Origin: Deltaproteobacteria bacterium
GTDB taxonomy: Bacteria > Myxococcota > UBA727 > VGSZ01
Direction of reading: 5' to 3'
NCBI GenBank assembly: GCA_016177705.1
Contig: JACOUT010000014.1
Span: forward strand, 186,001 to 250,000
Length of the DNA: 64,000 bases
Notes under the pieces: model-generated
What the model saw: the letters and a program-made list of their open reading frames with translations, nothing else
Databases searched by the model: none
What the model was told of the DNA's origin: nothing
Part shown: positions 54,780-62,342 of the stretch, piece by piece
How the letters are laid out: each line of letters begins with the position of its first letter
How positions within the stretch are numbered: the first letter of the stretch is position 1
Made by a program: the position numbers and the translations under genes

Positions 54780-56975
54780 TCAGGCCTCCCGGCGGTTGCC
54801 GCCGACCAGCTCGTTTTGCGCGTAGATCTTGACCACGTAGCGCGCGCGCAGCTTGTCGGCCGCGCCCTTGCCGACCTTGACCTCCCAGCGGCGGCCACCC
54901 TCGATGATCTGGCCGCGCTCCTGCTGGTCGTAGGGCTGCCAGGGCGGCGTCACTTGCAGCTCCTCGACCACCACCTCGGCGCCGGGCGCGGGCACGGGCA
55001 CGCGCTCGCGCACCTCGATCTCGATGTCGCGCTCGAGGTGATTGACCACGTCGATGTCGACGTCGTGCACCAGCTCGGCCATGGCCACCACCTTCTCGCC
55101 GCTGCGCGCCTCGGTGAAGCGCGTGTTGCGCGCCACCTTGATCGCCTGCTCGGCGCCGAGGCCGAGCTTCAGCTCGCCGCGCGCCGGCACGGTCGGCAGG
55201 CGCGTGGTCAAGACGTACTCGCCGCCGACGTAGACCTCGGCCGGGCCGGGCAAGAGCGGCGCCGGGATCGGGTTCATCAGCATGGCGACGCGGTAGACGC
55301 TCGCCTCCTCGCGCGGCACCGCGACGTAGCGCATGCGCGCCTCGCAGGCCCGGTCGCCGAGCGCCACCGAGTGGAAGCCGCCGTCGCCGACGATCTCGAC
55401 GGTGCCGTCGGCCTCGTAGGCGAAATCGAAGTGCGAGGAGATGTCGTCGGCGTCGACCGCGCCGTCCGGCAGGGCGACGTCGAGCACGCCGCGCGCCTCG
55501 TCCTCGGCGCTCGCCACCGCGCTCATGATGTCGAAGCGCAGCGGGCGGCCGGCGCGCGCTGCGGTCGCCTGGTAGTGCTCGCGTACATCCATCGGCACCA
55601 GCCGACCGCGCCCGCCGAGCTGGTCGGCCGAGGGCAAGCGCAGCAGCGGGTAGGCGTAGATGCCGAGCGCCTCGTCGACACTGGCGCCACCAGTTGGCCC
55701 GCGCGCCGCCTTGGCCGCCGGCGCCGAGCGGCCGAGCACGATCGAGTCCATGACCATGGAGGCGGCCGGCGCAGGCGAGCGCGGCGAGGGTGGCGGCGCC
55801 ATCGAGCGCTCCATCTCCATGTCGCCGAGCTCGGCGGCGTCGGCGTCGTCGAACAGCTCCTCCCTCGCCTCCGCGGCGGGCTCCTCTCGGAGCGCACGCG
55901 CGCGGCCGCCCAACTTCTTCGCCTTGGCGTGTACCTGATCGCGCCTCGGCTCGGGCAGCGGCGGGGGCTCGGGCTCCTCCTCGAACGCAGGCGCATGCCA
56001 GGAGCGCGGCGGCGGCAGCGCCTCGGTGGCCTTGCGCAGCTCGCGATCGAAGTCGCGGAACAACACGTCGCCACCTTGGGGCGGCGGGCGGAAGCCGGGC
56101 TTCTTGGCCGGCGGCTGCGCGCGCCCGATCTTGATCGCGGACAGCTCGGGCAGCTCCGAGAAACGCAGCGGCGAAGCCGTCGAGAGCTTGAGCGAGACGC
56201 CGCGCCAGTCTTCGCCGCTGCGCTGCGCGATCCAGGCGCGAAGCTGGATCTCGGCCTTGCTGCCGTCGCGCGACAGCTTGCACTGGTAGGCCGGCGCCCA
56301 GCGCGCGCCCGGCACCACGTACGACAGCTCGAGCGTCACCTTGCGCGCGGCGGCACCGGCGCCCTTGAGCCGCACCACGGCGCTCTTCTTCAGCTCCGGC
56401 AGGTGGACCTCGGCCGCCGACGAGGACGCGGCGATGCGCTCGACGATGCGCGCCTCGGCCTCCTCGAGCTCGCGCGCCTGCTCGCGCAGCGCGCGCCGCT
56501 CGGTCAGGCGCCGACGGGTCGCCTCGTCGACGAACTGCTCGAGCTGCAAGCGGGCCGCCATCGGCGAGGCGGGCGGCGCCTTTCCTTCCTCGCCGCTCGG
56601 CCGCTCCGGCACCGGCACGCCCTGCAGGATCGCCACCTCGGCCTCGAGCACCGCGAGCTGCTCGCGCGCGCCGCGCAGCCGCAAGCGCACCTCCTCCAGC
56701 TCGCGCTGCTCGGGTGCCTTGGGGGGCGGATCACCGGGTCGCACCCACAGGCCAACCCTGACACCCGCGGCCACCACCTCGGCGCCGGCGGGCTCGACGG
56801 CGAGCACGCGCACGCGCGCGGTCGGGTCGACCAGCGTGAGCGGCAGGTCGGCCAGCTCGATCTCGTCAGGCAGCGCGCCCTCGAGTGTCAGCTCCGCGGT
56901 GCGGACGACGGTGGCACCGCGTCGGTACACCTGGACACGGTCGATACGGGACGGCAGGACCGGAGGCGACGGCAT
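54780..56975 (-). CDS. DUF4139 (mucoidy inhibitor A-like) protein, second, larger copy
   Basis: A 731-aa paralog of the neighbouring protein. It has the N-terminal IDRVQVYRRGATVVRTAEL strand, a coiled coil (about 95-190), the core LSYVVPGARWAPAYQCKL and SGEDWRGVSLKLSTASPL, then an acidic/Pro-rich insertion of some 130 residues (about 300-430), and the C-terminal beta domain with VYVGGEYVLTTRLPTVPARG. The ATG at 56975 has a GGGAG ribosome site. Neither copy has a signal peptide, so both are presumably cytoplasmic. It is divergent from exbB. Confidence 0.85.
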   Translation of the reverse strand: MPSPPVLPSRIDRVQVYRRGATVVRTAELTLEGALPDEIELADLPLTLVDPTARVRVLAVEPAGAEVVAAGVRVGLWVRPGDPPPKAPEQRELEEVRLRLRGAREQLAVLEAEVAILQGVPVPERPSGEEGKAPPASPMAARLQLEQFVDEATRRRLTERRALREQARELEEAEARIVERIAASSSAAEVHLPELKKSAVVRLKGAGAAARKVTLELSYVVPGARWAPAYQCKLSRDGSKAEIQLRAWIAQRSGEDWRGVSLKLSTASPLRFSELPELSAIKIGRAQPPAKKPGFRPPPQGGDVLFRDFDRELRKATEALPPPRSWHAPAFEEEPEPPPLPEPRRDQVHAKAKKLGGRARALREEPAAEAREELFDDADAAELGDMEMERSMAPPPSPRSPAPAASMVMDSIVLGRSAPAAKAARGPTGGASVDEALGIYAYPLLRLPSADQLGGRGRLVPMDVREHYQATAARAGRPLRFDIMSAVASAEDEARGVLDVALPDGAVDADDISSHFDFAYEADGTVEIVGDGGFHSVALGDRACEARMRYVAVPREEASVYRVAMLMNPIPAPLLPGPAEVYVGGEYVLTTRLPTVPARGELKLGLGAEQAIKVARNTRFTEARSGEKVVAMAELVHDVDIDVVNHLERDIEIEVRERVPVPAPGAEVVVEELQVTPPWQPYDQQERGQIIEGGRRWEVKVGKGAADKLRARYVVKIYAQNELVGGNRREA

Positions 56976-57047
56976 GGCGATCTCCCGTTGCGGGGTCGGC
57001 AGCATCCCACATCCCGGACGCGGATCACGATCGTCGCCGACCACGCC

Positions 57048-57076
57048 TTGACCAGCGACGAGGGAGCACCTAGGCC
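57048..57076 (+). promoter_or_regulatory. Possible promoter for exbB-exbD-tonB
   Basis: In the 133-base gap between the divergent DUF4139 gene and exbB, TTGACC (57048-57053) is followed after 17 bases by TAGGCC (57071-57076). The -35 is good, the -10 poor. Start of exbB is at 57109 with TGGAGG 10 bases upstream. No Fur-like box is apparent. Confidence 0.3.
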
Positions 57077-57108
57077 AGCAGCTCCACGTTTCTGGAGGCG
57101 CTCCCGCC

Positions 57109-57756
57109 ATGATTACCGAGCTGATCGTTCGCCTTTCCCGCACCGGCGCTGGTGAAGCGGTCATGTGGTTCACCGTCCTGCTGAGCGTGATCTCCGTGGC
57201 GGTGATGATCGAGCGCCTGATCTTCTTCACGACGCACAAGGACGACGTGCGCTCGCTCGCGGCCGAGCTGAACAAATTGCTGCTCGGCAACGACTACGTC
57301 GCCGCGCAGAAGCTGCTCGAGACCTGCAAGGGCTTCGAGACGCGCGTCTTGCGCGCCGCCCTCGAGGTGGCGCCGCTCGGCAAGCACGCGGTGCAGGAGC
57401 TCGCCGCCAGCGCCACCAAGATGGAGCGGCTGCGCTTCGAGCGCGGCCTCGCCTTCCTCGGCACCGTGGGCAACAACGCGCCCTTCGTCGGCCTGTTCGG
57501 CACCGTGCTCGAGATCATCTCGGCGCTCTACGAGCTCGGCACCCAGTCGGGCGGCAACGTCGGCGCCGGCGCCGTCATGGCCACGCTGTCGCAGGCGCTC
57601 GCCGCCACCGCCATCGGCCTGTTGGTGGCGCTGCCGGCGGTCGCGGTCTTCAACTACTTCAACCGCCGCATCAAGACGCTGCAGACCGGCGCCGAGGCGC
57701 TGGTGCACGTGCTGCTCGCGCACATGGGCCCGACCGAAGGCAAGAAGGTAGGCTAA
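57109..57756 (+). CDS. exbB: ExbB/TolQ/MotA-type proton channel protein
   Basis: A 215-aa inner-membrane protein with three helices, the pentameric proton channel part of the Ton/Tol motor. The last two helices (FVGLFGTVLEIISALYE and SQALAATAIGLLVALPAVAVFNYF) with the proton-path threonine and the ALAATAIGLLVA motif are typical. It is followed three bases later by exbD. Assignment to Ton rather than Tol or gliding machinery rests on the tonB gene two places downstream. Confidence 0.9.
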   Translation: MITELIVRLSRTGAGEAVMWFTVLLSVISVAVMIERLIFFTTHKDDVRSLAAELNKLLLGNDYVAAQKLLETCKGFETRVLRAALEVAPLGKHAVQELAASATKMERLRFERGLAFLGTVGNNAPFVGLFGTVLEIISALYELGTQSGGNVGAGAVMATLSQALAATAIGLLVALPAVAVFNYFNRRIKTLQTGAEALVHVLLAHMGPTEGKKVG

Positions 57757-57759
57757 GGC

Positions 57760-58194
57760 ATGGCGGGCACCACCAAAGGCAGCGACGACGGCGACGCGCT
57801 CATCTCCGACATCAACGTCACGCCGCTCGTCGACGTGATGCTGTGCCTGCTGGTGATCTTCATGGTGACCACGAGCTACGTGGTGGCCGACTCGCTCAAG
57901 GTCGACCTGCCCGAGGCCGCCACCGGCGATCACACGGAGCCGTCGATCGTGATGATCACCTACGTCGTCGACAAGGCGACCAACGCGCGCCAGTTGTTCC
58001 TGAACGGCGAGAAGGCCGACGAGGCGGGGCTGCGCGCGCACATCCAGAAGGTCAAGGCCGAGGGCAAGAAAGACGTGCAGGCCGTGATCGCGGCCGACCG
58101 CACCGCCAGCCACGGCGAGGTCATCCACATCATCGACGTGGTCAAGCAGGAGGGCATCCTCAAGTTCGCCCTCAACATCGACTCCGGCGCGTGA
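57760..58194 (+). CDS. exbD: ExbD/TolR-type motor protein
   Basis: A 144-aa protein with one membrane helix near the N-terminus. The family motif ISDINVTPLVDVMLCLLVIF carries the essential aspartate facing the ExbB channel. The C-terminal periplasmic domain is normal. It partners the ExbB encoded three bases upstream and the TonB downstream. Confidence 0.9.
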   Translation: MAGTTKGSDDGDALISDINVTPLVDVMLCLLVIFMVTTSYVVADSLKVDLPEAATGDHTEPSIVMITYVVDKATNARQLFLNGEKADEAGLRAHIQKVKAEGKKDVQAVIAADRTASHGEVIHIIDVVKQEGILKFALNIDSGA

Positions 58195-58212
58195 GGAAGA
58201 CCCGCGGCCGGG

Positions 58213-58233
58213 CCTGATCGCAACGCGATCGGG
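58213..58233 (+). terminator. Hairpin in exbD-tonB spacer (possible attenuator or processing site)
   Basis: CCTGATCGC-aac-GCGATCGGG forms a nine-base-pair stem (one G-U) with a three-base loop, just 19 bases after the exbD stop. No T-run follows, so it is not a classical intrinsic terminator; it may stabilise the exbBD message or weaken read-through into tonB. Confidence 0.4.
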
Positions 58234-58295
58234 ATCAACGGGCTGGATCGGCAGCACCCCTGATTCGTTGGCATACTCGCGGCACCCGATCGCCC

Positions 58296-59093
58296 ATGGC
58301 CGACAGCACCACCTCCCAGGCTGCGCTGCACAACGAGATCCTGCTCGCCGGCTTCGGCGATCGGGACGCGGTGTGGCCCTTCGGACTCGGCCTGCTGTTC
58401 GCGCTGGTGGTGCACGGCTCGCTCGGCGCCACCACCACGCTCGCCCCGACAAGGAAGCTCGAAGAGCGCGTGGAGATGGCCATCTACCACCCGCCGCCGC
58501 CGCCGCCGCCCGAGACGCCGCCGCCGCCGCCGCCCGAGCCCGAGAAACCCAAGCCCAAGCCGAAGGAGCCGCCACCGCCGCTGCCTGAGACGCCGCCGCC
58601 GCCGAACCAAGAGCCGCCGCCCGAGACGCCCAAAGAGCCGGTGCCGATCGTCACCGGCATCTCGATGGCGAGCACCGTGCAGGGCAACACCGGCTTTGCC
58701 GTGCGTGTGGGCAACACCACCTTCGGCGACCCGAACAAGGAGCAGTTCGTCGACCCGAAGGACATCAAGCCCTACGCGGGCGGCAGCACTGACTTCAAGG
58801 CCGCGCGCGCCTCCACCATCACCAGGGAGGCGCGCGTCATCAAGGACTACAAGGGGCCCTACCCGCGCGACCTTGCCGATCAGGGCATCGAAGGCGCCGC
58901 GGTGCTCCTGATCGAGATCGCCAAGAACGGCGACGTGCGCAGCGTGCGGCTGGTCAAGACTTGCGGCAACGCCACGCTCGACAAGCTGGCGGTGGAGTAC
59001 GTCAAGCGCGTGCGCTTTGCCCCCGCCGAGGTCGACGGCGCCGCGGTCGACTCGGTGCTGCGCTATACCTACCGCTTCGAGCTGTACGACTGA
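58296..59093 (+). CDS. tonB: TonB energy-transduction protein
   Basis: A 265-aa protein with an N-terminal membrane helix (PFGLGLLFALVVHGSLG) preceded by a cytoplasmic segment of ~28 residues, a Pro-rich spacer (about 62-125: runs of PPPP with ETP and KPKPK) and a C-terminal TonB domain (about 185-265) with GAAVLLIEIAKNGDVRSVRL and VKRVRFAPAEVDG. The TonB helix histidine (VVHG) that contacts ExbB is present. It energises outer-membrane receptors, none of which is encoded in this window. Confidence 0.9.
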   Translation: MADSTTSQAALHNEILLAGFGDRDAVWPFGLGLLFALVVHGSLGATTTLAPTRKLEERVEMAIYHPPPPPPPETPPPPPPEPEKPKPKPKEPPPPLPETPPPPNQEPPPETPKEPVPIVTGISMASTVQGNTGFAVRVGNTTFGDPNKEQFVDPKDIKPYAGGSTDFKAARASTITREARVIKDYKGPYPRDLADQGIEGAAVLLIEIAKNGDVRSVRLVKTCGNATLDKLAVEYVKRVRFAPAEVDGAAVDSVLRYTYRFELYD

Positions 59094-59192
59094 CGCGGGT
59101 TCCTTGACCCACCGCTCGTCCGATTCGAGACGCCTTTGTCTCAGTGCGACGGCGCGTTGGGAGCCCGCTGTGACCCGGGTCATACTGCCGGC

Positions 59193-60335
59193 GTGAGCGC
59201 CGGCGAGCACCGCCAACACCCCCGTTTCCGCGTTGCGCTGCGCGCGCACCTTTCGCTGCCGGGCGGCGTGGTGGCGGCGCAGACGCAGGGCGTCTCGCGC
59301 AGGGGCTGCAGCGTGCGGCTGGTGCCGCCGCTGCCGGACGTCGGCAGCGAGCTGCCCATCACGCTCGAGTTGCCGTCGGGCACCAGCATCGACGGCCGTG
59401 CCACGTGCAGGAACCACCTGCAGGGCGGTATCTGCGGCATGAGCTTGGCCCTCGCCGGCGACGCCGCCCTCTTGTGGGAGTCCTTCGTCGACGAGGAGGA
59501 GCAGACCGGCAGCCTATGGCGCATGATCGGCCGCATCGCGCGCGCGCCCGACGACGCCATGGCGCCACGCGGCGTGCACGCGCGCGTGGCACACGACGAG
59601 GTGCGCTTCCACACCGTCGGCGAGAACGGCGAGGCCTACCGTGTCGCCTTCGAGCGCCACCCGGCCGATGCGCCGGAGAGCTGCGACCTGGCGGCGCGCC
59701 TGCCCGCCTTCCTCGAGGTGGCGCGCCAGCAGGTGACGCGCATGCTGCGCGAGCCGCTGCAGCTCTCCTTCGACGATGGGCAATCGGTGGTGAGCGCGCG
59801 CGTCGGCGAGCTCGCGCGCGGCGGCTACGCCTACGTCAGCGAGGCCGACGGCGTCGGGCTGGTCGCGCTGTGCGTCGGCGAGCTGGTGCTGGTGTCGAGG
59901 AACGGCCAGACAGTGTTTCCCCACCTGACCGGCGACGACCTCGAGCGCGTCGCCTGCGACACCTTCCGCCGTGACCTGCAGCGCCAGGTGTTCGCGCGCC
60001 CGCGCGGCTTGCGGCCGGCACCGGTGACGCTGCCGCCCCTGCCGGTGCGCCCCACGCCGCCCGCCAAGTTCAAGGAGGGCCTCGGCGCCGTGCGCTTCGC
60101 GCAAGCGGCCGCCGAGGACGTGCAGATGCGCGTCTACGGCGATCGACAGATCTGGTTTCACCCCACGGTGTGGGCGCGGGTCGACGACGAGGGCACCGAG
60201 CTGATGGGCCCCACGCTACAAGACGGCGACCGCGTCTGCGTGCTCGCGCTGGTCGGCCCCGGCGCGCCGCGCGTGGTGCGGCTCGAAGAAGACAGCCGGG
60301 TCAAGCTGCTCAAGCCACCGGCCAAGACCGGCTGA
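59193..60335 (+). CDS. PilZ-domain protein with long unassigned C-terminus
   Basis: A 380-aa protein from GTG 59193. The N-terminal ~95 residues form a PilZ domain: the arginine motif RQHPRFR and a second motif GVSRRGC (Asp of the usual D-x-S-x-x-G replaced by Gly), so c-di-GMP binding may be weak. Residues 95-300 are an unassigned alpha/beta region, including a VARQQVTRMLREPLQLSFDD stretch; 300-380 may be another beta domain. No signal peptide. It follows tonB by about 100 bases and could share its transcript. Confidence 0.72.
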   Translation: MSAGEHRQHPRFRVALRAHLSLPGGVVAAQTQGVSRRGCSVRLVPPLPDVGSELPITLELPSGTSIDGRATCRNHLQGGICGMSLALAGDAALLWESFVDEEEQTGSLWRMIGRIARAPDDAMAPRGVHARVAHDEVRFHTVGENGEAYRVAFERHPADAPESCDLAARLPAFLEVARQQVTRMLREPLQLSFDDGQSVVSARVGELARGGYAYVSEADGVGLVALCVGELVLVSRNGQTVFPHLTGDDLERVACDTFRRDLQRQVFARPRGLRPAPVTLPPLPVRPTPPAKFKEGLGAVRFAQAAAEDVQMRVYGDRQIWFHPTVWARVDDEGTELMGPTLQDGDRVCVLALVGPGAPRVVRLEEDSRVKLLKPPAKTG

Positions 60336-60341
60336 GCGCGC

Positions 60342-61592
60342 TTACGGATAGGTGCTGACGACGGCGTTCGGCGTGTCGCCGTCGCCGTCCACCACGGTGC
60401 GATCCTCGTAGCGCTGTAACTGATCGAGGAAGCTCTGCGGCTGCTCACGCCCGCGGCCGCCGGTGAAGAGCGTGAAGTCGCCGCGGCCCGGATCGGGGTT
60501 GTAGAGGTAGGCGGTGCCGTCGGGGCGACGACCGATAGTGACGAAGTGATCGGCCTGCGAGCCCGAGTCGTCACCCGAGACGCGGATGGTGGCCGACTCG
60601 CCGGGCTGCATGCCGTCGAGCAACTGGCGCAGCGAGGTCTGGTCCATGCGCACGTCGCGGCCGCCGGCGCCGCCGAGCGTGCCGAGTCGGCGCAGCTCGT
60701 CGTCGCCGAAGCCGGAGCGATCGGTGCGGCGCAAGGCACCGCCCACCTCGACGCCGACGAAGCGGCGGCTCGCGTCGCCCGGGTGCTGCGGATCGTCGTA
60801 GCCGCGCACCGTCACCTGCTGGCCGAACGCCTTGGTGAGCAGCCGCGACAGGGTGGCGCCGTCTTGCGTCGTCATCGAGCCGCCGTTTTGCAGCGAGGTG
60901 CGAAAGCCGTCGACCTGGCGACGCTCGGCGGCGCTGAGGCGGCCGGTGCGCACCGCCTGGTTGCACGCGTCGACGACATCGGTGCGCGAGTTACCCGCCT
61001 GGTAGAGCAGGCCCTGCGCGCGAGAGAGCTGCTCGAAGGTGGCGGTGCGGTTCTGTACGGCGTCGGCGATGCCGCGCAGCTCGGTCTTCTCGGCGGCCGA
61101 CAGGCGCGAGTCCGGCGTCTGCTCCGCCGTGCGCCGCAAGAAGCGCGCGGTTGCGTCGGGGCCGTTCATCACCGCCTGCGCGAGCATGTTCGACGGCCCG
61201 CAGCGATAGACGCTGTTGCCGCGGCCACCGCCGGCCGGCGTCTGCGTCAGGCGGCCGACGATCTGCTCCGGGTGATCCCACGCCGAGGCGGCGATGCGCC
61301 CGCGCGCCGACGCCAGGTGGCCGCTGCCGTTGTTGAGCCCGCGCCCCGAGCCGTTTCGGTCGAGGCCGCCGAGCACGTCCTTGGTCACGCGCCCGCTCGC
61401 CATCGACGTCGGCAGCGTCAGGCTGCCCTTGTCGAGCGCGACCGCGCTGGTGGCGCTGCCGACGCCGAAGTCGTCGCGTGGGCCGATCGGCGTCGTCTCT
61501 TCCACGCCGCCCGCCTCGAGCGTCTGCTCGACGGGGACGGTCTCTTTGACGTTGTTGGTCTGCTGGGCGGAGGAACGTGTGACGCGCACCAT
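60342..61592 (-). CDS. Papain/C39-fold candidate protein, unknown role
   Basis: A 416-aa protein without a signal peptide, opening MVRVTRSSAQQTNNVKETV. The centre and C-terminus have the order of a papain-like (C39-type) cysteine peptidase: Cys131 in YRCGPSNMLAQA, His349 in QADHFVTIGRR and Asn365/Asp367 in YLYNPDPGRG. The ~215 residues between Cys and His are unusually long and carry helical segments. The N-terminal 120 residues are disordered and Gly/Ser-rich. It could be an exported enzyme or toxin; the export route is not visible. No immunity-like gene is adjacent. Catalytic reading is inference from residue order. Confidence 0.65.
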   Translation of the reverse strand: MVRVTRSSAQQTNNVKETVPVEQTLEAGGVEETTPIGPRDDFGVGSATSAVALDKGSLTLPTSMASGRVTKDVLGGLDRNGSGRGLNNGSGHLASARGRIAASAWDHPEQIVGRLTQTPAGGGRGNSVYRCGPSNMLAQAVMNGPDATARFLRRTAEQTPDSRLSAAEKTELRGIADAVQNRTATFEQLSRAQGLLYQAGNSRTDVVDACNQAVRTGRLSAAERRQVDGFRTSLQNGGSMTTQDGATLSRLLTKAFGQQVTVRGYDDPQHPGDASRRFVGVEVGGALRRTDRSGFGDDELRRLGTLGGAGGRDVRMDQTSLRQLLDGMQPGESATIRVSGDDSGSQADHFVTIGRRPDGTAYLYNPDPGRGDFTLFTGGRGREQPQSFLDQLQRYEDRTVVDGDGDTPNAVVSTYP

Positions 61593-61652
61593 GTGGGAAG
61601 CGTAGGCCGCGCGACCACCCGGGCGCGTGTGAGCCGCGTCGTGCTGTGACCG

Positions 61653-62342
61653 CTACCGATCGAGGTGCGCGGCGAAGAAGGCCCAGGCCTCGGACGGGCC
61701 GTCGAGATCGTCGGAGGTAGGACCGACGGCGTCGATGTAGGCGTCACAGAAGCTGGTGCCAGGAGTGCAGCCGTAGTCGGTGCCGGGCCAGGTGTGACCG
61801 GCGCCCTCGATGGTGCACAGCTCGACCTCGGCGCCGGCGCAGCCGTCGCCGAACTGCACGCAGGTGGCGGCGCCGTCGGCGGTGCTGCGAGTCTCGACGT
61901 CGGCGCAACCGTTGCGCGCGCGCCAGCCGGCCGCCTGCTCCGGCACGGCCTGGCAGGGGAAGGTGTCGCTGTCGTCCTTGGCCTCGCTCCCCGTGATCTC
62001 CTCGATCGCCTGCGTCCAACAGCCGCCGCACACCTCACCGCCGTCGTAGAGCGCGCACGGATCGGCGGTGCCGTGGAGGATCTTGACGGGCACGGGGCGC
62101 GAGGGCTCGCACGGTTCGACGACGACGGGCGCACCCACCGGCACCACGGCGTCGATTCGCTCGGCCAGCTCGCACGCGAGCCGGTGGCTCATGTCGCCGC
62201 CGTTGCTGATGCCGGTGGCGAACACGTGCTCGACGTTACCGCCGTGCTCCGCCGCCACCACGTCGAGGAGCTGCGACAGGAACGCCACGTCGTCGACGCC
62301 CTGCTCGTGTGCGGTGCAAGGCCGCAGCGCACGCGCGCTCAC
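61653..62342 (-). pseudogene. 5'-truncated esterase (PHB-depolymerase/feruloyl-esterase type)
   Basis: A 229-codon frame with the C-terminal two thirds of a CE1/LpqC-type esterase: the nucleophile elbow FATGISNGGDMSHRL, the HGTADPCALY acid strand, and catalytic histidine in GAGHTWPG. It has six paired-looking cysteines. The signal peptide and the N-terminal strands with the oxyanion HG motif are missing, and the frame is stopped by a TGA 12 bases before the GTG that overlaps the kinase stop. It may still be translated by coupling, but as a remnant. Intact relatives are around 300-330 residues. Confidence 0.7.

Noticed and set aside
60342-61592. Peptidase domain of a bacteriocin ABC exporter (C39)
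   Set aside because: There is no ABC or membrane part in the protein or nearby on this strand; only the catalytic residue order resembles C39.
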